A stretch of DNA of 64,000 nucleotides, from the NCBI GenBank assembly GCA_022885665.1, contig JAGQDJ010000037.1:372001-436000 (forward strand), written 5' to 3'. This DNA comes from Triops longicaudatus (lineage: Eukaryota > Arthropoda > Branchiopoda > Notostraca > Triopsidae). Made by a program: the position numbers and the translations under genes. Positions within the stretch are counted from its first letter, which is position 1. Each line of letters opens with the position of its first letter. Below, in pieces: positions 10,074-21,621 of this stretch. A model generated the notes under the pieces. It worked only from the letters and a program-made list of their open reading frames with translations, made no database searches and had not been told where the DNA came from.

Positions 10074-13000
10074 GCAAAGGTACAATGGAAACAACAATGA
10101 CGACAGGAGAGTGGTGGCTGCCACGGACAACAAAGGCCGCTCGTTGCTTAACAGAGCCTTAATTGGTGTCTTCCGTAGTTGTAATCATAGTACGACTCCG
10201 CTGCCCTGTGTTCAGACTGTCAAGAGTTGGAAATTCCGTGACGGAATAGGGAGAGAGGCAAGAGGCGTCAAGGGCCAGTTGGTGAACTCAAAAGTGGCCG
10301 ATTGGGAAAGTGAAGACCAGTTGGAGCGAGAAAAGAAGTACGAGTGTAGGGAAGATAGGAACCGGGCTAGAAGACGGAGGAAACGAGCAGATGAGCACGA
10401 TTTGACGCTGATGGCCTTACTTGACCTCACCTGCCCTCTTGACCTTCCGTTTGATGAGGTTGTGGACCCGGGCGCAGCTGCGTGCCAAGCGAAAAAGGGA
10501 TTCTTGATTGAAAACGCAGCCTACCTGGCTGTGCAACATATCAACGCGGCGGGTATTCTAGGAACGTACCGCTTACGCCTTCAAATTAACGATTCAAAGG
10601 TGAGCTCACCGTAAAATTCGGAGCTTTTTTTAATAATAATAATAAATCAACATAAAACACGAATTGACTCTTTTGTAAAATATCGAGGACTTTAGACAGA
10701 TTTAAGAGTTTAGATTATCAGGGAACTTTGATGTGGCACTAGAGGTTCACTTGGGAAGATAGCGAAGATGATTTCCCCAACACAGCGGAATAATTTCAAA
10801 ACTGTAATGGCTGCAAAGTTTGTACGGAATTTTCGAATGTGCTCAGCTGCTGCCTTCCTTTTATGCGTGCTTGCGTCTAGCGATTAGGAGATATTGTGTC
10901 TTACATTTAATCAAAGTGAAGAAGAGTGAGCGTGTGGGTTGCTGTACCAAAAGGGGAGGGGCAAAGCTGACTCCTCTTGGTTCCGCGTTGCTCTATCTTA
11001 GTGCGGGGTGCATTGATAAGGATCAAGAGCTTCCTCATTTCGGAAGGGTTTTCGCGTGCTTTCGCTGTTTCGACCCGTGACAGGTGATGGAAAAGGCCCT
11101 ACTTCCGGCACGAAGAGCAAGCGTCTTCGCGAATGGTCATTCCGAAATATCTATTAAGAACGTGTTTGACAAACCGTAACTAGAAGCAAACGTCAATCCG
11201 AGTACACTATTTGCTTGTTGGGGAAGACTGTTTGCATGAGATCTCGCGGGGGAAAATGCACGGAAAGCGAAAACAGTCCGTTGTTGTTAATGTAATAGAA
11301 GACTGCCTTCGATATACGACCCCGGGACAAGTCCCTACAAGAGAAGAAAACTTGTTAAAACTTCTTTGTACGCACTCGGTAACAGTATTGAGTTCCTGGC
11401 TTCAGCAGTTAACCGCTCACTATATCTGCATTTCTTAATACTCTATTCTTAATACTCGTATTCCCAGGGAAAATATGATTTTTATCTTCATTCCCCGTTT
11501 TTTCCCTGATTCTGTTTTACCAACAGTTTTATGACTAGAACAAGCCTGTGTTATTTTTTAGGAAGCGTGACCTACTTTGTGGTGGCAAAAAAGTCTTGAT
11601 TAATTTTCTTAAGCTTCACTTTGGAAAGAATAAGCCAACAATATTAGCCTCAAAAGCTCCTCGAGTTGCTAAGCCCTAAAGGCTGGTCACCTCTGTGACC
11701 TAAAACCATGAAGATATTCTGCGTCACGCTGTAAAATACTGTTCTTTCGGTGGCATAACACACGCTAAACTCGACCTTCTCATCAATTGGAGCTGTTTCG
11801 AAATGCGATAACTGGACGTTTTGTGGTAAAGAGTAGGCCACCTGCTGCTCCCTAATTACTCAACGCAAAACAAACTAGTATTCAGATTCAACAACGAAAA
11901 TGCTTTCTTGTGGTAGCAGAAACAAGTATTTGTTTTGTGGCAACAGAAATTAAGATTTTTTTGGTATCTCTTTTAGTATCTTTTAATTTTTATCAAATTT
12001 AATCATGCCAGTTTGAAGCTTCTTTTTTCAAAAAGTTATTGCATTGATAAGACTTGGAGCCATTTACGTCAGAACACATGCCTTCTCTATACACGCAAAT
12101 TCGCTGTTCAAAGTTACCTAGCAAACTCTGACCCTTTTCCTGAGTTATAGCTAATGGGATTTTGGACGCTGGTAATCGCGACTTGTATTGAAAAAGGGCA
12201 TGAAAATTCACGAATCCCAAGTCGGAATGTTTAGATTAAAACTGTGTTTTTTAAATTAGACCGATAATTCGCAAAGTTAAGCATTTTAATGAGAGTAATG
12301 GCAATGTTACTTTACAAATGTAACTGTAACGCAATCACTATTTTAATTAAAAAAGTGGTTATCAAGAGTTAAATTTGAATTTAAAAGTAATTTTTTGAAT
12401 TTGAAAGAATTTAAAAGTAATTTTTGTTTAAAATTTATTCTCTTTTTTTTTGCAAATTACGCAAGATTGATAGAGAAGCAGCTAAAGGACTATGTTTCGT
12501 AATTCAGGACAGTATTCAAACATGTAAAGCCGGGATACGCACAACTTCGGTGATAGATGTCCATAGTGAGCTTGTTGGGCGTGACTTAGCAATTGTGTCC
12601 TTTTGATTTACACTCTGGCACGTGGCCTAACGATAAAAGCGCCTTTGGGGAAGAAAAGATTCGACTGATACGGTGCGGTCATTAGAGGCCCGTGATTGTC
12701 GGATATAATGAAGTGTCCGTCAGTGACTACTTCCACGCCCACTTTTCGTAAACCACAAGAAGTTGGAATATGTTACGCTACACTGACTCAGACATTTTTT
12801 CATACCAGGGTTTCTGCACCCAGATGCTGAAATATGAAAGAAAAGGACGCTTTAATCGAGCCGTAGTTTTAATGAGAAGTAATTATGTTAGGACTAAAGG
12901 AAAGTGACAGTAAACAGTTTCGATCCGAAGAAAAACGTGCTGTTTCCCTTCTGTTCTCCCTTCCACAACGCCAACGCTCGTATTTGCTTATGGTTCACCA

Positions 13001-16000
13001 AAGAATCACAGCAGGTTCGTCAAACTTTACTTGAGAGGGGAAGAAAAGCTTTTGTAAAGCCTCAATGGTTTTACTTGCCTATCGAATTTCTATGTTGACG
13101 AGCAAAAGGCTTTGTCCGGAAAATGATGAGGACAGCTGATATACACAGGATTTTTTTTCTGTTTTTTACTTTTAAGAATCGAGCTTCAGTGATATAATGT
13201 TTTCTACCACGACTTCCTTTCTATGTCACCAAAAGCAAATCATCGAAAAACAGATTAAAAAATCTGTTTTGTATTTATTTTTGTATTGTTTATTTCATTT
13301 TTAATTTTTGCCATTTTATTTTTTATTCATTTTTGTATTTTTTGCGTTTATTATGCATTTGTGTATTTTTTGTATTTTATTTTGTGTCTATAAATTGTTT
13401 AATTAATTGTTTGTGGTTTGTTAATTAGTGCGACCCTGGGACTGGAGTGGACGCATTTTTCCATTCATTGTACTCATACAGTGCGAAAAAAGGGAACAAC
13501 GTACCTGCGCCGAGTTTGTCGAAAATTTTGCCAATTTTGCTAGGTCCAGGTTGTGTGGGGGTCACAGAAAGTGTTGCAAAAATAACTTCTTTTTGGAACG
13601 TGATTCAAGTACGTCATTTTTCATTTCAATAACGCGAGAGAATGTATTTTTTCTTTTTTTTGTACGTTTTTTAGTGTGAATTCCGTTGACCACGTTTCTG
13701 TTTTGCAGATTTCTTATGGTTCCATTTCAGCCGTACTCAGCAATCGTAAGAAATATCCCTATTTTCATCGTACCATTGCTCCGGAAGCAAGTCATCACCA
13801 GGCTCGGTTAGCTTTTCTGCAGCATTTTGGCTGGAATCGCGTGTCCGTCATTGCGGAAAATCGGGACGAATACACACTCGTAAGCCGCTTTCATTTTTTC
13901 CTCTGATTTATTTTGAGAAGAAATTGGAAATGAAGTATTTCTGTTCTCATTATTGATTTTTTCTGTTTTTTGGCAAAATCTTTCGGTGTAGAGTTACCTT
14001 ACACAGTTTTGGGGTTGAAACTTGAGAAGTTTTGGAAAGTAATGAAGAAAGCATTTTTAATGGCTATTTTTGTGAACACGTAGGTTATCAATGGCTTGGG
14101 ATCAACGCTGGAAGCAGCGAACGTTTCTTTAATCACAACTCTGACGTTCGCAGCTAATGACTTCGAGGACCAGGTTCTCGCTCTCAAGGTCTGGTGTTCT
14201 TTTCCTTTTCGCTTTTAATCTTTGTGATGGAAGAGTACAAAACGGGAGAAGAATGGCAAACTTGAGCATGGCGTTTGATTGTTACAGGGACTCGAAGCAA
14301 GGATTATCTTCGGAAGCTTTTCGCCCGACGTTGCTCCTCACGTGTTGTGTGCGGTAAGGTGCCTTTTCATATTTAAAATTGCTATCTAAAATTTAGGTTA
14401 CTCCAGTGACTAAAGTAAGCATTAAATGTGTAATGTAAACTTAAGGATCGAGGGAGTTACCCTAACCGGTATTACTGTACGATGACCTGTACTAAGGTTG
14501 ATTGCTTAGAATTAACTCGGGCGCTATGGTCATGAGGTACTTTGTATTCCATGCGAAAGGGTTTATTTCCCAACTGGTGGCGCCAACATCGGCCGTCACT
14601 ACATTACAGTGAATATGAAGTTAGTTCCTCTTTCAAGTTCAAACTAACAAATCTCTTGACCACTACATTAATTTTATTTTCCGCTTGCATATGACTGTCA
14701 TTCAGAACCTTAATTATATTCGTTGAAAATTCGTACACGTACCCACGCTTAAAGAACTGTCATGTATAAATCCGGGGTCTGATAGAGACGATTTTCGTTC
14801 TTCGTGTACGTATAAAGTCGTTTTTCAACTCGTAAAGTTTTCCGCGTTTCGGGTAGGTTTACCGTCATGTGGAGTCTGCTGATCACTAGGTAGTGGGCTG
14901 TACTCAGCTCTACCCCGCGATACACTCTGATGTCCGTAACAAGGTGTCGCCGCCAGAATCGCGCTAACGGTGACAGGGAACTGTTCTGTTTTTATAAGGC
15001 AATTTGCTCACTTCAGATAATTTTGATGAAGCAAAATACAGAGACCAATAGGTTACACTAATTCACTGTTAGTGATTTATTTTTAACTTAATTTTACAAC
15101 AATCAAATCGTGTGCTGAAGAAATAGTTCTGGTTCAAAAGGAGGTCAAAAAAAGGGACTGCTCACAGGCTGGGTGCAGGGGATTTCATTATCACCAATAA
15201 TGAATTCTAGGATTACGGTGAGAGGCTACGAAATTTAACTGTTGAGTAACAAAGAAATTGAACATAGTGGATATTTTGTCCGTCGTGCTGTTTCTATCCA
15301 CTACAACAAGGCACATTAAACATACACAAAAAAAAAATTCGTGCTTTAGCACGGAACACAAGTCCTTTAAGATTCTCTGAGACGATGATGTAACCTATCA
15401 GGAATCGATGTTGACACGAAGCACCAGTGTGGCTGGTAAACTCCCTTATGCCACGTAAACCTGTGGACACTTCTGTGCTGAAAACAAGTGTTCGCGATGT
15501 TCAATGTATTGCCTGTGCAGAAATCGAGGAACTCCTTTCTGCTTCCATTTTGTGTGGTGTCGCCGAATATTCCAATCACTCCTCCAGGTTTTTTCATTGT
15601 TCCCTACATGTGTATTGAAATCCCCCGTCAAGATCAGTCTATCATTCCATGACAGTTTAAAGAGGGTTTAGTCGATATTGGCCAAGAAGTGGTAGTAATC
15701 AATGTTGTATCCGTGAACGGTCGTTGGGTTTCCGAAGCCTTCCATCTTAAGTCGAATAGCTACCTTCTCATTGACGGGTTTCCACTCCACTATCATTCCG
15801 GCCAAGTGAGGGGCTGCTAGGGTCCCGACACACGCCTGTGCCCGCGTTTTAGGGTCGACTCCTCTCCAGAAGTGTCCATCCGTGATCAAAGGTAATAGAG
15901 CCAGAACCTTTCTTCTTGGTTGAGGCCAGTTATTTCTAGCCGTCTCCTTGCCTCTTCCACGAGTTCAGGTTCCTACTTGTACAGAGTGGTGACATTCCAA

Positions 16001-19000
16001 GTTCCAGTGTCCGTTCCAGAGGTCGTTTCCTTTGCTCACCCTTGAGGCATTGTGCCGTGGGTACACTGCGATAATAACAAGGAACGATGCACCCAGACAC
16101 ATCGGATTGCCCGGTTCCAGTAGCCAACTTATCAATAGTTACCCTGCACAATTGCAGTCCTTATTATCCTGGGCGACGACTGAGCCTGTATGAAAACTTG
16201 AAATCGGACTCATCATGTTGGTTCTTCTCAGTCACCCTTCGTGGAAGCCCATACAGCATGGTTGAACCTGGACTTGTCTGGGCCTGCCACTCGGGGCTCA
16301 TCGCGACGGTGACCCGCGAACCAGTCGAGGACTTTCCTGCACGCGATTCACTATAATCGAAACTTGAAAACGTTCTGTGACTAGGTTAATATTATTATCC
16401 TCGTCTTCATGATTGTCACTCATCTTGCGCAAAGTACTCGTTGAAAATTCGTACACGTACTCGTTGAAGTGTGCTCAGAAGCTTTAATGATGCTCTTGGA
16501 ATGCAGTTCTCGACTTTAATTAAAGACAATATCGTGAAGAGTGAATTTCCTGTAATTTTCGCTCTGCATTGTGCACTAGCGTAGATCGAAACTCATTCAT
16601 TAAGAGTTCGTGTTGGATTGTTTAATTTGCACTAAATCTACTATAACTGAATCTCGTTGTAATTAAACCTTTTTGTAACTAATTTTTGGTTACTGTGAAC
16701 TTAATTTAAGGCCCCGAGTTACGTAAATCACTAAAAATAGTTTAATATACTGAAAGATTTTTCTGGTTCTGTGGGGTTCTTTGTAAAGAAAGTCCACTGT
16801 ACTAAAGTAGAAAAGATGGTAGGCGGGAAAATACGTAGCTGTAACTGACCATCTTCATTTCCCTTTTTTTCATTTGCTATGTTCAATACCATCCTTCATT
16901 ATAACGTTTTTTTATCAAATAGGTTCAGTTGACACGTTTCTCAGTCCACTTTGGAAGGTATCAAATAACAACGACATTGAAATATCTCTTTAAAGGTGTA
17001 TTGGCAACGTATTCATGGGCCAGACCATGTATGGATCCTACCGGGTGGCGTTTCGCGCTCTCCTTGGTGGAAAAAAGTTCCCAGAGACACCAAATCTCCA
17101 TATCGTCACTTAAACTGTACGTCGAAACAATTGGAGGAAGCCGTTGAGGGCGTTTTTTTGATCGAGACCCATTCGAGTCAAATGGGCGTGGAGGAGAATA
17201 AGGTAATTTGATGGCAGAATGAGATTAGTAAACGTGTCAAAGGAAGGCGGTGGATAGGTAGAGAAAGAAATAAAAACGGTTTAAGCTAGACAGTTTTCGC
17301 GTCGTGGGACAACGTTACGGACGTGCGACATTTCGTGCGCTCTTTTATGAACCAAGGCGATTTGGATTCCACCATGTATGACGCCGTATGGTCCGCGGCG
17401 CTGGCCGTTCGCGACATTTTGCAAAACGTGAACGGAGGACGAACGGGACACAATGAAGGCCTCGATGAACTCTCTCGCAACAATTCTGCGTTGGTGGCCG
17501 CTTTAGCGTCGGCGTTAGGAAATCTCAAGTTTTATGGAGCTTCTGTAAGTTCGTACCTTTTTTTCGTTATCGTTTCCTGTGTAAAGAGCTTAGTTTCAAT
17601 ACAAGAGCGATGTTTTGAAAACCGAAGGCAATAGTCAAATGGAAAATGCCCTTATTCATTTGGAAAGAAGAAGACTTACGCATTACGCAAAGCTCAAATT
17701 TTATTGCAATTTTTAAAACAGTCGATATGTTATGTTTATGTTATGTTAGCGTTTATGTTAGCTCATCTTGCAAGAGCCAGAAATTGAAAGTCAATAAGTC
17801 TGTAGCAGCACCTTCTGAGATTTCTCGATAAAATTCCCACAGATTAATACACTTTCTTTATTGCTCGTTTAGTTTTCGTTTTCATTGTTGTTTTGTTTAT
17901 TGTATTATTTTCAGCGGATGTACTTCTTGAGTTTTGTATTGTCTTATTTTTGTAGATTTATTTTTGTTTTGTGTTAAGGGGCCTGTGATGTTCGACCATT
18001 CCGACCGCGTTGGCATTTCTGCGTTGTTCCAAATCCAAAAAGGCGAAGCAAAGAGAATTGCATTATACCACCCTGACATGGGTTTAAATCTCAATTGCTC
18101 CACGTGTTCGCCCATCCTTTGGGCTTCGGGTCAAGTGCCTGTCGACAGTCGCATTATTCAAGTAAGGAAGGGCAGCAAGACATTCTGTAATTGAAAAGCT
18201 GTCATGGCAGACAATTGTTACGGTTGTGGTGAAAATGCCGTGCCGTAGATAGCGAAAATTACAATATAAAGTTAAGAAATATCGCCAGTTTTAAATACAA
18301 ATTGCATTTCGTTTATAGTGTAATATGTAAAATTCAAAGAATGTTTAAATAATATTTAAAATGAAAAATAGAATAATATTTAAATAAAAAGTAAAATATT
18401 ATTGAAATAGAACTGAAATTATATTGAAAATTGTTGACAATTCAGCAAAGACAAAGTTCAGCATTAAACCAAATGAAATTTCAAAATTTAAGAAAAATCG
18501 TTTTGAAATCAGTCATTTATAAATGTCTCAACGGAACAAACGATCAGAAAAGAACTTGAGAAAAACTTGACATGTTTATATGCGGAAGTAAACATCTGAA
18601 TCACAAGACCTTGTAATTGCAGAGTATAGTTGTTAGTACTCAAAAAAACTGGGAATTTCACTGAAGAAAACAATGGGAATTTTATTGTATTTGATTATGG
18701 GATGAAAGAAAATGTACGAGAAAAAGTGTTGCTGCAAAAACAGTGAAGATAGCTGGAATGCCACAGTTTGTAATTTGCTCTTGCGAGCAGAACTAATAAG
18801 CGCTGTCACCTTTTCCTCTCCATTGCTATAATACCAGACAGCTTTTTTGTTTCTTCTTCCTTTCTTCAGTTTGACGCGTTTTGAAGCGAAACAAATAGGT
18901 CACATCAATTACACTTTTCAAGCTATTTGCGCAGTAACGGTTTAGCAACAATAATTAGGAGCTTTTTCAAGTAAAAACTAGGCTTTCTTACAGACGAAAC

Positions 19001-21621
19001 TGTATGTTTTGCGAGGATAACGAGAAGTAATTGCTGTCCAAGTTATTACAGATATACATTAAGTAATTAGCGAAAATTTCCGAGTACTACTGTATGCAAT
19101 TTCTACTTAGCTAGGGCTGTTAATTCTTGTATATTACTTACGCTGTAATGCTTCCCATTACGGATTTTTGCATCTACTCAAGGTTGTAATCCGAACCGTG
19201 GCCTCGGCAGCGTTTACAACAATAGCATTGTGCGCGAGTTTGGGAATTGGCTTGGCCATAGTTTGCTTGACGTTCAATCTCATCCACCGTAAACGAAAGT
19301 ACGTACATGTACCCTGGAAGGGGGATTTTCTCCTCCCTTTTAGTCAAAAGAGAGTGTATGAGCCTTAATGTACTCCATTGCAGGTATATCAAATTATCCA
19401 GTCCCAAATTGAATAATCTCGCGGTGATAGGAGCCGTTTTGGTGTATACGGCTGTAGTTTTATGGGGTTTGGATCATAATACGTTGCCCAGCGACGATTG
19501 CTTCGCCGGAATCTGTACGGTACGTTGAGTGCACCCAGAGTTTTTCGACTCGTAACGAAGTATAGTACATTATGTGCTCATATTTCATTTTCGGGGGGTT
19601 TGTAACCCAAATCTAGGCCAGAGTTTATCTACTTTCCGCGGGATTTTCTTTGTCCTTTGGCGCCATGTTTGCCAAAACTTTCCGGGTACACCGAATCTTC
19701 GCTCCACGGAATAGTGTAGTCATCAAGGACAAGGTAATAAATCCATTTTTAAATTACAAAAATAGCTGTTATACGATGGCAATAACTTTTGGCTTTTGGT
19801 TGAACTTGATACATTTATTTTGTTACATTTTTTACTTGATTTGTTTTATTTACTGTATTTCTCTGTTTTCTGTAATATATTGTTTTCTTTAAATTATATA
19901 TTTTTCTTTCAATTTAGCCATGTTGCTTCATTTAGCTATTTTTAATATTTCTCTGATAGAACTTTTGACTAAATTTTCCAGATGCTTAGTGATGGGCGAC
20001 TAATCGGAATGATTGGGATTCTCCTGCTCCTGGATACGTTGATTATTGCCTCTTGGCTGATTTTCGACCCCATGAAGCGTCAGTTGCTGAACCTAACGCT
20101 GGAAATTTCGCCACAGGATCGAACGTTGGCGTATTTGCCCCAGGTACTTACAAGTTTTGTTTGGAAAATAAAAGTTTTATCGAACGTCACACGTTACCTG
20201 GGTCTGGTTGTCTAGTTGGAAGTTTGCAGATCAGAACACATGTCGTTATGGCTGGGAATTTTGTACATGTCCAAAGGCTTGCTGCTCGTCGCTGGAGCTT
20301 ATATGGCATGGGAAACGAGGTAATAACAAAAACTGACTAACCGAATATAGCAAAAAGGAAAAAAGAGCCTATGCGGGGCGTCAGTATTTTAGAAAAAAAA
20401 AAAAAGATAAGTAAACGTAAAAAAAAAATACTAATCGGCTTGTGAAGTCTGTGAAAGGGTATAATGTATAATGTGAGTAATGTGCTTTTTGGCTGCCGCA
20501 GACGTGTGGAAATTCCGGCTTTGAATGATTCGCAGTACATTGGGATGAACGTGTATAACGTCGTCATGACGAGCATTGCGGTACTGGTCTGTGGGTTGCT
20601 GTTATCCGAGCAAGCCACGCTGGCTTTTGTGGTTGTCTCTACCCTCATCCTCATATCGACCACCACCGCTCTCTGTCTTCTCTTTTTGCCGAAAGTAAGG
20701 ACGAACACTTAAAACTCGGACGGAAAGGGTTTATAATCGTAGTAATTACGTCGGAGTAAATGCTTATTTATTCCTAAAGTTTCACGCCATCTTACGCCAC
20801 GGAGAAAAAGACCCGATTGCTCATAGCACCGGTTTAACAAACCAGAACAAAACGCGGAGGTATTTACCCTAAAATACGCTTTATTGTCACATCCTTTGCA
20901 GGAAGTGGCGAGTAAATTTAATTGCTTTCAGGAACGTATTGATTTTTTTATTATTTTCTGTTCCATTGCGTTTGGATTGCCACGTTCGTATAAAAGAATG
21001 GTGGTCGACGATAAGCAAGAAACGTTCGAACGGGCCCAGATCCAGAACACGTATTACTTAAAAAGGATAACTGCGTTGGACGTGGAGATCGAACGCCTCC
21101 AGAATACGCTGTATCGCAAACATTCAGTGGCGTCAGCGACGAGTAGTGAAACCTTAAACAAATTCACTTCGACGATCCAAGCCGAAGCCACACTGCTGTA
21201 CGCATTATTAGACGAAGACGACGAGAACCGACAAGTCGTTGAACCGTTAGTGCGAAGAAACGGCGTTAGATCCTTGGTATGGTCTCACAACGTGGCCCGT
21301 GGTGGCCATAACGGTGGTAGAGAGGTGACAAACGTTTCGCGGAGTTGTACGTCGCTGACTGATTCGTACGAAATCTCTCAAATGCGTGTGCTAAGTAAGT
21401 GGTGGACTTCGCTTTCTGCGTTGTATAGACAGCCGCCCAGCAAGTTGAAAATCAAGAACGCGTGGCCCGCTATTAGGGAGGCGTGGCATTGTGACTCACC
21501 CTCCACAACTGTCATCCAAATTAGTGTATCTAAAAGCAGCCGGGCCGAAAGTACGGCCGCTGTCTACCAACTCATAGACACGAGTCTCATCTTGCCATCT
21601 GATTCCGCGTATGAAAACTAG
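9982..21621 (+). CDS. GABA-B receptor subunit (class C GPCR), subunit-2-like 7TM
   Basis: Fifteen exons: 9982-10599, 13429-13608, 13709-13879, 14084-14188, 14288-14353, 16996-17202, 17290-17544, 17979-18161, 19183-19298, 19384-19519, 19617-19733, 19982-20143, 20216-20319, 20502-20694 and 20902-21621, giving about 1110 residues. Order: signal peptide (1-27), a basic linker with RARRRRKRA (128-136), Venus-flytrap ligand domain (about 141-595; NDSK-CDPG, ISYGSISAVLSN, IIFGSFSPDVAP), seven membrane segments (about 598-870; KYIKLSSPKLNNL, FGAMFAKTFRVHRIF, WETR-RVEIPALNDSQYIGM), and a cytoplasmic tail with a short coiled coil (RITALDVEIERLQ). The family transmits slow inhibitory GABA signals through Gi/o as heterodimers. 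The 7TM core favours subunit 2, whereas the ligand domain has subunit-1-like features. The last acceptor is uncertain (20902 or 20932). Intron 1 is 2.8 kb, and intron 5 carries an RTE element. Confidence 0.88.
14743..16438 (-). mobile_element. Decayed RTE-type non-LTR retrotransposon flanked by 22-bp direct repeats
   Basis: Identical 22-mers beginning cgttgaaaattcg occur at 14721-14742 and 16439-16460. Between them the minus strand encodes pieces of an apurinic-type endonuclease in shifting frames. GTWNVTTL and EPELVEEARR lie near 16000-15930. HFWRGVDPKTRAQA...LAGMIVEW...VNEKVAIRLKMEG lies at 15889-15700, and GDFNTHVGN then NTCFQHRSVHRFTWHKG at 15631-15420. DIRVYRG...HYLVISRLHM lies at 14930-14850, after the nested insertion. 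Stops and frame changes show decay. No reverse transcriptase domain remains. The order matches RTE/BovB-like endonucleases. The element sits in intron 5 of the GABA-B gene, in antisense orientation. Confidence 0.8.
14945..15358 (-). repeat. Solo-LTR-like element, copy 2 (414 bp, nested in the RTE)
   Basis: This is the reverse complement of the element at 689-1351, with the same TG...CA ends. It splits the endonuclease frame: coding similarity stops on one side (the RES* region, about 15365) and resumes on the other (DIRVYRG, about 14930). The flanking 5-mers caagg (14940-14944) and caagt (15359-15363) match at 4 of 5 bases, consistent with an aged target duplication. Confidence 0.75.

Noticed and set aside
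9821..10133. Minus-strand frames overlapping the GABA-B first exon
   Set aside because: They are antisense to a well-supported signal peptide exon and have no motif or partner exon.
15367..15597. Independent small gene on the minus strand
   Set aside because: Its sequence is the second half of a frameshifted RTE endonuclease, continuous with the pieces on either side.
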